Of a stretch of DNA of 64,000 bases, positions 1 through 10,243 are shown piece by piece. The stretch's first letter is position 1. Each line of letters opens with the position of its first letter. The translations under genes were made by a program, and so were the position numbers. Origin of the DNA: Jaltomata sinuosa (taxonomy: Eukaryota; Streptophyta; Magnoliopsida; Solanales; Solanaceae); assembly GCA_003996215.1 (NCBI GenBank), contig QJPP01003435.1, positions 62,001 through 126,000 of the forward strand, given 5' to 3'. The notes under the pieces were generated by a model. That model saw only the letters and a list, made by a program, of their open reading frames with translations, had not been told where the DNA came from and made no database searches.

Positions 1-1640
1 GAAATAAAAAGTTTAACAGCCAGATTTAATTACTCCTCAATCCTGGTTAATAAGTTAGAAGTTTAGGAGCCTATTTGTCTTAAAGCTTCAACACACGTTC
101 TGGTTAGTAAAGAAGAAGCTTAGCAGCCTTATTTGGAATTAAATATCTACCTGAATCCCTATTTTAATGATCCACATTGCTAAAGATGTGCAGTTTTTGT
201 TTTATCATTGTAATTTATTATCTACATGTTATATTCCTTCTTAATAACAATGTAATTAAAAGTTGAAATACAAAAGTATCCTTATAAAGTTGAATGTCAT
301 TATTGCTCTTCTATTAAACACTAATATTATAATATTTATGAATAATATTTGACTATTATGAAAGGATCATTCGTAAGCTTAATGAGGTTATTCATGATCG
401 CGCGAAGAGCGGGTTCTTTACCTAGTATTATATATTTGAACATTATTTTGTATGATAAATAAAAAACTCTTTACATTTTCTATTATTCATTACACGAATG
501 TGTTTCATAGAATGTATATATCGTTCGAATGAGTTGATACAAATAAATATGGGAAACATGTGCAATGCACGTGCCCAAAACTAGTAAAATTAAAAAGTTG
601 GAGTATATATTTGGAAAGAAATCCGCTGAAGTGACGTCAGATGACAAAATAAAAAGGTACACCAATTTGATGGAAAAAGTTCTTTTATTTACTTTTTTCA
701 CTCCTTTATTCCTCAAATCAGGATATCTTCTATTTGATTAAGAAATTTATTATTTAAGTTTTATCTAGTAAATGTAAGAATATTTTGTTTGGGGAAGAAA
801 ACGGAACGAAATATTAGTTGGTGAATGAATATATTTGTCGAGTAGATATTATTAATTTGACATAGGATTTACTTAAGAAACAAAGACATTGCAAAAATTC
901 GTTGGGTAATTTTATAGGGACAAAAAAAGGTGATTTTCAGTGGTCTTTCTAATGACTATCTGCATTGCAGTGATGAAATTCATGAGCCATATTCCCTGAT
1001 TTGATCACTTCCACTTCTCGTATGCGGACTTTTGTTCATTAGTGCTAGTTTCGTTCAAGTCCGCAAGACGATCAAATCTTAATGCACAGTGAAGTCAAAC
1101 ATAGAAGCATAACAATTGTTAACCGTCTTCTTAAAATTCATTTAGAGTCTTGACAGCAGAACAATTCTTACAGCAGCTATTGTACAATACAATACATTAT
1201 GAAACAACATATAACAACCTTCCAAATAAGCTTTAATAGCACAAATAAATGTAGGCTTAGTTTCATATAAATCTTTCAGCATAAAGAATAAATTATCAGA
1301 CTACAAAATGCAGTCCAATAAAAGAGGAATACGAAGAATTTCTGGTGTCAGCAAGCAGCCAATAAAGGATACAAGCAGAGGTACACAAACCTGAAAAAGA
1401 GACGGAAAAAAAACAACACAAAGGCTAGAAGAGAGGTACAGAAGGACATAACTCAGTGAACACAAAGGAAACAGAGGAAGCTTCAGAGTTCAAAGTACAT
1501 GATGGGTGGCAAAGTGACAAGCATATGAAAGTATATGCCAGAAACCAGAGCAAAAGAGAAGACATACTAACACTAACTATGTTTCTACGAGTTTTGGACA
1601 GCAACACAAATGAATTTTAAACGAACATAACAAGGAAAGC
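1..1640. other. Intergenic AT-rich DNA, no gene recognised
   Basis: No reading frame here has a recognisable domain, plausible codon use or splice structure. The short frames at 483-716 and 1425-1607 on the minus strand look like chance openings in AT-rich DNA. The only structured signal is the hairpin followed by CTAG near 560-584, listed separately. Confidence 0.6.
555..584 (+). mobile_element. Candidate Helitron 3' terminus
   Basis: A near-palindrome, ACATGTGCAATGCACGTG, is followed about 9 bases later by CTAG and then a T. Helitrons end in a short GC-richer hairpin a few bases before a CTRR terminus and insert between A and T, so the arrangement fits. A similar terminus sits on the minus strand at 18520-18551. 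No 5' TC end or RepHel protein is visible, so this would be a non-autonomous copy or a remnant. Confidence 0.4.
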
Positions 1641-1760
1641 AAAGGTGGCTTGGGAACAACTCTGTCTGCCTAAATCTGCAGGAGGTTTGGATAATTTACA
1701 AAATCTGGGATTCAATTCATTAGTAAAACCTGCATTTGGTCACTACGTGGAGAAATAACA
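1640..1760 (+). pseudogene. LINE reverse-transcriptase tail remnant
   Basis: Frame 1 from about 1640 reads RKAKVAWEQLCLPKSAGGL. This matches the conserved block (VAWxxLCxPKxxGGLGL) that follows the reverse transcriptase in plant LINE ORF2 proteins. Only about 40 residues are recognisable, with stops before and no domain after. It is probably the remnant of an old LINE insertion. No poly(A) tail or target-site duplication could be assigned. Confidence 0.55.
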
Positions 1761-2191
1761 TCTACTATATCCCTTACAAATCTCTTGTAGGCACATGTCT
1801 AGAGTTGCATTTCTCAAACACTAGGAACATTACAAAAACTACAACACTGTACGTCTCACGTTATATATTAAAGCATCAGATCAGACTGGTGGCATGATCC
1901 TTTGTGCTGTTAGCAAACAAGTATTGTTACTAGGATCAGTACAAAAAGGAGGATCATATCATTACAAATACTAGGAATATTACAAAAAGGATCATTTCTG
2001 AAGTAGGTAGTACTACCACTTTATCTGCTTCCACTAGGTCTGATCAAACATAGGAGGACTGCAAAATGTACAATATTTGGCAGTGCGCATTGTAAGCTGC
2101 ATCCATATTTAGTCAGTTTATCTACTACCATATTCTGCTCTCCATTGGTGATCAAGTAGAGGATCATCTAGCAAGAACCTATAATCATTAA
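1761..2191. other. Intergenic, no gene seen
   Basis: This stretch has no supported reading frame. It holds loose repeats of a motif like AGGATCAT and ACTAGGAATATTACAAAAA. Its last five bases, ATTAA at 2187-2191, are the left copy of the target-site duplication of the gypsy element that follows. Confidence 0.5.
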
Positions 2192-4437
2192 TGTCATGCC
2201 CCGAGCCGAGGCCCTGGACGTGGCACGCACCCGATACTATTGCTAGTGCGAGCGAACATTCTGGCATATCACATGAGCATGAAGCTATAATAATTGAATA
2301 AAACGAAAAAATGATATGAAGTTAAAACACGATCCCTTGAAGGAGGAAAATTTTCATCACAATTCATTAAAACTACATAAAATGTATTAAAGTGAAAGTT
2401 ATAAATCCAAATTCTGGAAAACAAGAACATTTGTCTGACATCTGACATAGTATGTGAAGCCTCTACTAAATGATAGAAATCTACCGGGACAAGGCCCCAG
2501 TATACCCTTAATACTGAAATAACATAAGAAAACTAATACGTCTAGCTTGCCCCCGGTGGAAAGGAGGCTCACCAATAGCAGAAGATAGGGGTCCTACTGA
2601 TGCGCCTGGTCACGGACCTGAGAGCCTGAACCTACATCATGAAATGATGTAGCAACAAAGACGATTAATACATGGAATGTATTGGTTTGCAAAACCACAA
2701 AAGGGAAGACAGCAAGGCAATCAAATACAATAGCACAAACTGGAGTCATACATGACAACGTAAAGTGAATAAAGTCTTTTAGTTATTTATGGGAGCAAGT
2801 GATAAACTGACATAAACCACCATGTGAGCGCATGGAGTCTGATCTCGGCCCGATCATCTAAGCCATCCTATACATTATTGGGCATAGGACATGACATGAC
2901 ATGCTTTGCTAGCAAGGATCCATAATTAGCCCCTTTTCGGGACACATGAAAAAAAGAGCTATCCGACTTGGGGAATAATCTCTATCCTACGTAGGCAAAC
3001 GTAGTTTGGGGCATTTGTCATTTAGACTTATGCCTTCTCGGTCAGCCAGCTAACTCCCTTAAGCTCATACCAAGAGTTATCCTACATATCATTATTCGAA
3101 GTGTTAGCCTTATTGGCTCATATTAAGCTCATACCAAGAGTTATCCTACATATCATTATTCGAAGTGTTAGCCTTATTGGCTCATATTCATAATTTAGCC
3201 TTCTAAGGCTCGTGTCATAGGTTTGCCACTTTAGGGCTCATACCGGAGATTCAACCACGCTGGGTCTATAACTCATGACCTATTGTAGTTATTTAGAATT
3301 GCTGGAGAGTCACAAGAGTAAAATCTTGCTACACTACATCAATCTCTCATGTCCCATCTGCGTTAGCACTTTATGAAACTAAGAAGCAAATTGAGGTGGT
3401 TTTAGCAGAGGTTCGTCGTTCATATTAAGCAGTTGGAATTTCCAGTGTGATGTCTTAGCAAATAATTAAAACTCATACACTATAGTTACAAGAAAAGCAA
3501 CAGAAATCCAATCACAAAACCATAAGCAAAACAGTTCATCCTCTAACTAGTTCCCAGACCGACGAAAATTTCAACAGAATACATGTACAGTTCATGCCAA
3601 GACTCCAAACCGTTTGACAGATGACTACAAGATTTATAGACTCCATAAGTTTCATGATGTATAACATTTGTAAATCTGGCAACAATTTACAGGATTAATG
3701 TAATTTACAATGTTTATTGAATATTCATGAACTAGTGAGTTTTTTTTCCAGATTTTTCCAAAAACTTATAAAAAGAACTCAATTGATTGACGAAGACGGG
3801 AAATTCCTTCAACTCTAGACCTCTTGCGAGTAATTCAAATCAGAGAGGAACAAAACTTGAAGAAGTAGATGAAGGAGTTAGTTCTACATACCTCAAACGT
3901 TAGGAGAACTAGCAATCGAAAGTGAGAGGATTTGACTTGAGTCTTGAGCCAATTTTCTTGGATTTCCTGCGTTTTCTTTTGGAGAGGACGAAGAGATGTG
4001 TTGGGGTTGATTTAACGCATACGATCTGATGGGAGTGAGGGTTGTTTTAATCGTTTGGTGGCGGGGGGTTAAGAAAATATGGGAAAGATGAATTTGCCCC
4101 TAAAGGAACTAAGCAGCCAAGGGGACTGCCCATTTGGTTTACTATGGTGCACAAGGTGTCGCCTGGTGCTACGCAGAAGGCTATTTGGGAAGTAGCCCAT
4201 GGCTTGCTGCTCCCTCCTGTTCCAGTGCACTACTGAGGCGCCTAGGGCGCCGCCTGGGTCATCGCGGTAGTGCTGAATTTGCATCCTGGGTGTGATTTAA
4301 TCCCATACAACCTCCAAACACAAACGAATCATTCTAAGTTGATTCCCAACTAGATTTGAAGCACAATAAGCTCAATTTTGCAGGCATAACACCTCAACTT
4401 ACGACTACAACTTACACTTAAAGCGTGCGGTGTAACA
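2192..4437 (-). repeat. 3' LTR of G1
   Basis: This is the left, downstream LTR, 2246 bp, starting TGTCATGCC and ending GGTGTAACA on the plus strand. It matches 12531-14697 throughout but has a private tandem duplication of about 66 bp at about 3060-3190 (AAGCTCATACCAAGAGTTAT repeated in two adjacent copies). A GC-rich block at about 4120-4265 contains inverted GGCGCC motifs. Confidence 0.93.
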
Positions 4438-4453
4438 ATATCTCCCTCTTGGG
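4438..4453 (-). promoter_or_regulatory. Polypurine tract of G1
   Basis: On the minus strand the bases just before the 3' LTR read AAGAGGGAGATAT. This is the purine-rich primer position for plus-strand DNA synthesis in LTR retrotransposons. Confidence 0.7.
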
Positions 4454-4743
4454 CTCGTTCGTCCTCGAATAAAGGTTATAGACTCATGAAAAACTCTATG
4501 CACAAGAATTACGGAATGAGACTTTCGCTAATGAACTTTTCTTAAGATTTATAGATACCACTATAACATGCAAGCTCCTAACACAGACCACCAAGAGAAA
4601 ACAGATGCAGCAAACACACATAGCACTAGTCATAAACACAATCTAAAACGAGTTTTGTGTGGCACATGATCTAAACAACATGGAATATGGATTTAGGAAA
4701 AATTGTAAATAAGAATTAGATTGCTACCTTCAGCGCTCCCCTC

Positions 4744-6811
4744 TTAAGGAGTGAATAAGTGAGGATACCTTGCCTTCACATCTTCCTCCGATTCCCAGGT
4801 AGCTTCCCAACCTTTTGATTTCTCCACAACACCTTTACCGAAACAATTTCTTTGGTCCTCAACTTGCAAACTTGACGATCCAATATCTCAATTGGAATTT
4901 CTTCATAATTCAAGGAGTCTTTCACACCAATATTCTCTATAGGGACTATGAGCAAAGGGTCCCCTACACACTTCTTGAGCATGAAAACATGGAATACTGG
5001 GTGAACGGAAGCTAAGTTTGCAGGCAACTCTAGCTCATAAGCAACCTTCCCAACTCTTCTCAAGACTCGGTAAGGACCAATATACCGTGGACTAAGCTTC
5101 CCTTTTTTTCCAAATCACATAAAACTTTTCATAGGTGAAACCTTTAAGTACACCCAATCACTCACATTGAACTCCAAATACATACGTCTCAGATCAGAAT
5201 ATGACTTCTGGCGACTCTGCACAATCCTCAACCTTTCCCGGATAATCTTAACCTTCTCCATAGCTAGGTGAACCAAATCTTGTCCCAATAACTTAGCTTC
5301 ACCTACTTCGTACCAACTTATCGGAGATTGACATCTTCGCTCATACAGGGCCTCAGACAACGCCATCTGAATACTGGAGTGGTAGATGTTATTATAAGAA
5401 AACTCGATAAGAAGCAGGTGATCATCCCGATTACGTTTGAAGTCTAGAGAGCAAGCTCTCAACATGTCCTCCCGTGTCTAAATGGAATGCTTCATTTGGC
5501 CATCGGTCTAAGGGCAGAAAGCGGTAATGAGGTTCACTTACATCCCCCAACCTTTCTGAAAGGACCTCCAAAAGTGAGCGGTGAACTGGGTGCCTTTGTC
5601 AAAAATAATAGAGATGGGGTCCCATGCAACCTGGCAATCTCACGAATGTACAACCTAGCATAATCTTCGGCAGAACCTATCATTTTGATAGGCAAGAAAT
5701 GGGCCGACTTAGTCATCCTGTCTACTATTATCCAAATTAAATCATGCTGATGGCTAGTACGTGGTAGACCTATTATAAAATCAATATTTATCATCTCCCA
5801 CTTCCACTCTAGAAGGGCTATATTTTGGCCAAACCACCAGGTCTTTGGTGTTCAACTTTAACCTGCTTGCAATTCAGACACTTAGCAACAAATTTAACAA
5901 TGTTCTTCTTCATCTCATTCCACCAATAAATTTCCCTCAAGTCATGGAACATCTTTATGGAGCCCGGATAAACGTAATACCTGGAGTGGTGTGCTTCTGA
6001 CATAATCCTCTCTCGGAGCCCATCAATATTCAGAACATATAACCTATTTTGATACCTTAAAACACCATCTCCCCCTTGTTCAAAAGCCATAACCCTCTAC
6101 TTGAGAACCTCGTCCTTTAGCTATAACAAAATGGGGTCACTACTTTGTTTATCCTTAACTTATGAAACCATAAATGATTTAGACGTATTTTTAACAACCA
6201 CACCACCATTTCTAGAGTCTCGGAGTCAGACTCCTAAATTTTCAAGCCGATGAAATCTTTTATGAGCCCTTTCTTCCTTTCCTCTACATGAGTAAGACTT
6301 CCCATGGATAACCTACTAAGTGCATCTGCAACCACATTCGCCTTATCAGGATGATAAAACAAAATCATTCATAATCCTTAAGCAACTCAAGCCACCTCCT
6401 CTGCCTGAGATTCAACTCCTTCTGAGTAAGAACATATTGTAGGCTTTTGTGGTCAGTGAAAATATCAATATGTACCCCATAGAGATAATGATGCCAAATA
6501 TTTAGGGTGAACACCACAGCTTCCAACTCAAGATCATGAGTCGGATAGTTCTTCTCGTGGTTCTTAAGCTGTCCGAAGGCATAAGATATGACTTTACTGT
6601 TCTGCATCAAAACACACCCTATACCGGCTCTCGAGGCATCACAATAGACTACAAAACCATCAGTTCCCTCTGGTAGGGTCAACACAGGAGCAGAAGTTAA
6701 TCGAATTTTCAACTCTTGAAAGCTCTTCTCACAGGCTTCAGACCACTGGAACTTAGATTTCTTCTGGGTCAGCTTTGTCAATGGAGAAAAAATAGATGAA
6801 AAACCTTCCAC
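4744..6811 (-). pseudogene. pol: G1 pol 3' part: RNase H, integrase, chromodomain-like tail
   Basis: The Ty3/gypsy RNase H lies at 6365-6811 (FVVYCDASRAGIG, then HKSLQYVLTQKELNLRQRRW). The integrase zinc-binding H-H-C-C segment is at 5818-6090 (CLNCKQVKVEHQRPGG). Fragments of the DDE core lie at 5534-5794 (WIIVDRMTKSAHFLPIK) and 5115-5465. The C-terminal segment at 4776-5063 has VHPVFHVFMLKK and EILDRQVCKLRTKE, then a frame change, then a group II-like chromodomain end with a stop at 4744-4746. At least five reading-frame breaks separate these segments, so no integrase can be made. The chromodomain would have targeted heterochromatin in an active relative (family knowledge). Confidence 0.85.
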
Positions 6812-6849
6812 GAATCACCTGTAATAACCAGCCAAGCCCAAACAACTCC

Positions 6850-8079
6850 TAATCTCAGTCGGGGTCATAGGTCTGGACCAATTCTTCACAGCCTCAATTT
6901 TTTGGGAATCCACCTTAATCCCCTCACTGAAAATGATGTGACAAAGGAAAACCATGGAATCTAATTAGAATTCAAACTTGGAAAACTTAGCATACAACTC
7001 ATGGTCTTTAAGTGTCTGAAGCATGATCCTGAGATTGTTGTCATGCTCCTCCTCACTTCGGGAATAAAATATCATCAATAAAGACAATCACAAATATATC
7101 AAGGTACTGCTCAAACATTCTATTTATAAGGTCCATACAAGCTGCAGGAGCATATTAGTCAGACCAAAGGACATGACTAGAAATTCAAAGTGACCATACC
7201 GAATTCAAAAAGCTGTCTTCAAAATATCACATTCTCTAACCTTCAGCTGATGATAGTCAAACCTGAGATCTATTTTAGAAAAATATCTGGCACCCTGGAG
7301 CTGATCGAATAAGTCATCTATTCTAGGAAGAGGATACTTATTCTTTATAGTAACCTTATTCAGCTGGCGGTAATCAATGCATATACAAAGGAAACCATCC
7401 TTTTTGTGCACGAATAAGATAGGAACACCTCAAGGAGAGACACTAGGCCTAATGAACCCCTTATCAAGGAGATCTTTTAACTGCTCCTTCAACTCTTTCA
7501 ACTCTACAAGAACCATTCTATATGGCAGAATAGAGATAGGTTGAGTGTCGGGAAGAACATCAATCCCAAAGTCTATTTCCCTATCAAGAGGGACTCCAGG
7601 AGGATCTTCCGGGAGGACTTTTGGATATTCATTAGCAACAAGAACTGATTGGGGTGATGGAACTTCTACTTTGGAATCCTTAACCCATACTAGGTGATAG
7701 ATATACCCCTTAGAAATTATTTTGCAAGCCTTAAGATAAGATATGAATTTTCCTTTCGGCATAACTGGGCTACCCTTCCACGCTAGAACTAGCTCATCAG
7801 GAAACTGGAAATTGACTACCCTTGTTCTACAATCAACAGTGGCATAACATGGTTACAACCAGTCTATACCCAAAAGGACATCAAATTCAACCATGTCCAA
7901 CTCAACCAAGTCAACCATGGTGTCTTTGTGGAGGACTGTTACTATACAATTTCTATGGACTTGCCTAGCAACAACAGATTCACCAATAGGAGTAGAAATA
8001 GAGAAAGGCTCAAGAATTTGTTCGGGGCAGATCCCAAACTTCATGGAAATATAAGGTCTTACAAAGGATAGAGTGGCAC
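6850..8079 (-). pseudogene. pol: G1 pol 5' part: protease C-terminal half and reverse transcriptase
   Basis: The reverse transcriptase is recognisable at about 6850-7760. It shows DKGFIRPSVSP, then KKDGFLCICIDYRQLNK, then ARYFSKIDLRFDYHQLK, and the catalytic FIDDIL near 7065-7095. The protease C-terminal half at 7800-8079 includes VDLVELDMVEFDVLLGIDWL, the usual end of plant gypsy proteases. The protease is cut at 8079 by the solo LTR, with its catalytic half at 10244-10404. Frame breaks occur near 7420 and 7770 and again in the reverse transcriptase C-terminal region (6850-7200). Confidence 0.85.
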
Positions 8080-8454
8080 TGTAACACCCCAAACTTTCGA
8101 GCTAGGATTCCAATTATTTTTTGCCTGTAATTATACCTGAACTTGGTGATTTCATTGTAACTAAGTGTTATGGTCAATAACTATGTGTGGGAAGAGTGTT
8201 GGATGTGAATTAAGGTCTTAAGGAACCTCTAGCACAAGATAAGTTGAAAGCTTCTCTACCGACTAAGTTTTCGTAGAACTTTCTAACTTAGGACATATTC
8301 AAACGATTATTGCTCCTAGAATATAAAGAATTAGGTGGCCTATTACCCACCAAATTAAAGGTCTTCGAGTCTTCTTTCCAACGCCGCTGACCGCGCATTA
8401 ATCAAAGTTTGAAGTAACACGTTATGATTAGTTTACCAAGAAGAGATCTGTTTG

Positions 8455-8640
8455 TCCAGAAGCCCGTCGAATTTTGGGAGTTAAAACGAAAAGGAAAATG
8501 GACCATTTTCTGAGACAACGGTCCGTTCTTCCGAACATTTCAGAGATAGAAACTCAAAAATTTCATAAGTTAAAATGCCTATGAAAATGGTCCGTTTGTC
8601 GCCAAAACAGACCATTTTGGCGACCATTTTGGATGCGTTT
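8455..8640 (+). repeat. Inverted-motif cassette upstream of the S1 TATA box
   Basis: Short motifs such as GGTCCGTT, ACCATTTT and their reverse complements occur repeatedly within about 185 bp, just upstream of the TATA box at 8680. The related LTR at 29981-32236 has the same motif set. The third family member (59741-63053) has a different set at the corresponding place. Confidence 0.6.
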
Positions 8641-8679
8641 TTCCTTCCTAGACCAATTCGGATTTTAATTGGAATTGCC

Positions 8680-8687
8680 TATAAATA
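8680..8687 (+). promoter_or_regulatory. LTR TATA box (S1)
   Basis: TATAAATA lies about 600 bp into the LTR, a usual position for the end of U3. The antisense copy of the same family has the identical motif at 31627-31634. Confidence 0.65.
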
Positions 8688-10243
8688 GGACTCCTAGGGT
8701 ATTGTTATGGGAATTGCTTCTTTTAAGTTATTTTGAGGACTTTTTGGTCTTTTCCTTAACCAAAATCCATTCCCCACTGTTCTAAAATGATCTTAAGTCC
8801 TTAAGAGCATCCCATTCATCAAAACATACGATACTTTACTCTTCAAAGTTTCTTGGGACAAGAACACTTAGGGTTCAAGCTTCAAAGGTCAACTTCAAGT
8901 AATTCTTGAGTCTCTTTCTGTCAAAAGGTATGCAGAACGATCCTACTTCAAAGTATTTTCTAAATATGATGGTTTCCAACCCTTACGTTTTCATTATTTT
9001 GAATATGAACTTAGGGTTGCAAGTATAGCCTTTCTAACTTCGATGAAACTTCATGAAATCGTTAGTCCTTTATATTTCACTTGAAAATATTAGTAATTGT
9101 ACAACGAATGGTACTTACAGAGGGATTTTGAGATTTTACTTGTCTTTCCCATTGTTCAAAGGACTTCAAATGATTTTACAGATTTGAAAGATATTGCTAT
9201 GGTAACAGTTTTTTTTAAAGGATCGGATTGAGACAAAAGACCTTTGCTTTACTATATAAATCCTATAATGGGGCATGATGAATTGTTGACGGACCTTATA
9301 GGTCCTATATTTATGAAATGGGTGACTTGCAAGTCTTGGTATGACGATACCAATAATGGTTTATGCCCCTAACGGAATCGTATTATTGAATGATCTTTTT
9401 AAAGATATTGAAAATGGTAATAATTTGGGCTCTAAGAGAATTAGATGGTTAACTGAGAAGGTGTGAGGCTAAATATCTCAACGCCCGAAACCTGTGTTTT
9501 GCCGACATAGGGATGGTTCGATACTAACTTAGGACGACCTTATTTTTCCTCCATGAGGATGATTGTACTGGCCATATTGTATTGAAATCTCGACTCATGC
9601 GGCAAATATGGGTTGGGGCTTAGCCGGTCAAGCATTGATCAGACCCACATATCCTTTGGTGTTGAATAAAAGTCGGTGATACCATCTAGTTCAGAAGTAA
9701 ACGACAGAAGTCTATTGTTTTCTCTTAACCGAATTTACTATGGATATTTATTGTCATTGTATTGGAAGTGTTTTAAATGTCAACTTTTCAGATAAAGTAT
9801 ATTGTATCTATTTTCTTTGTTCTGTGTACCACTATATTCCACGTACTAATCATCTTCGTGCGGCTACATCATTGTATGATGTAGGTTCAGAGGCACCTTC
9901 TCGTGGTACTACGCAGCACTAGATTCGAGCAAACAGATTCAACTTTTTGGTGACCCCTCCATCCTTCGGAAGGCACCTTTATGACAAACATTTATAGTAT
10001 TTTATTTTTATGGTATCGCTGGGGCCTTGTCCCAGTATAGATGATTTCCTTATGTACGATTGGATCCTTAAGGTTTGGTTTTTCACTTAATTATATTGAA
10101 CCCTACATTTTAGTATTGTGCCCATTTTTCACAACTCTTTATTATTGAATGTGCTTATTATGAATGCTAAGGGGACTTCTCCGGTCTTCATTAGTCTGGG
10201 ATGCCTGTTACATCCAGGGCCTAGTATCGGGTCGTGGCAGGCA

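Larger units (their letters stand above)
8080..10239 (+). mobile_element. Solo LTR S1 (Ty3/gypsy family), nested in G1
   Basis: This 2160-bp sequence starts TGTAACACCCC and ends GTCGTGGCA. It is flanked by a perfect 5-bp TSD, GGCAC (8075-8079 and 10240-10244). It contains no coding sequence, primer-binding site or second LTR, so it is a solo LTR left by LTR-LTR recombination. The same LTR family occurs in reverse orientation at 29981-32236 and 59741-63053. It splits the protease of G1 immediately after the catalytic DPGA motif. The ORF-like stretches inside are chance openings. Confidence 0.95.
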
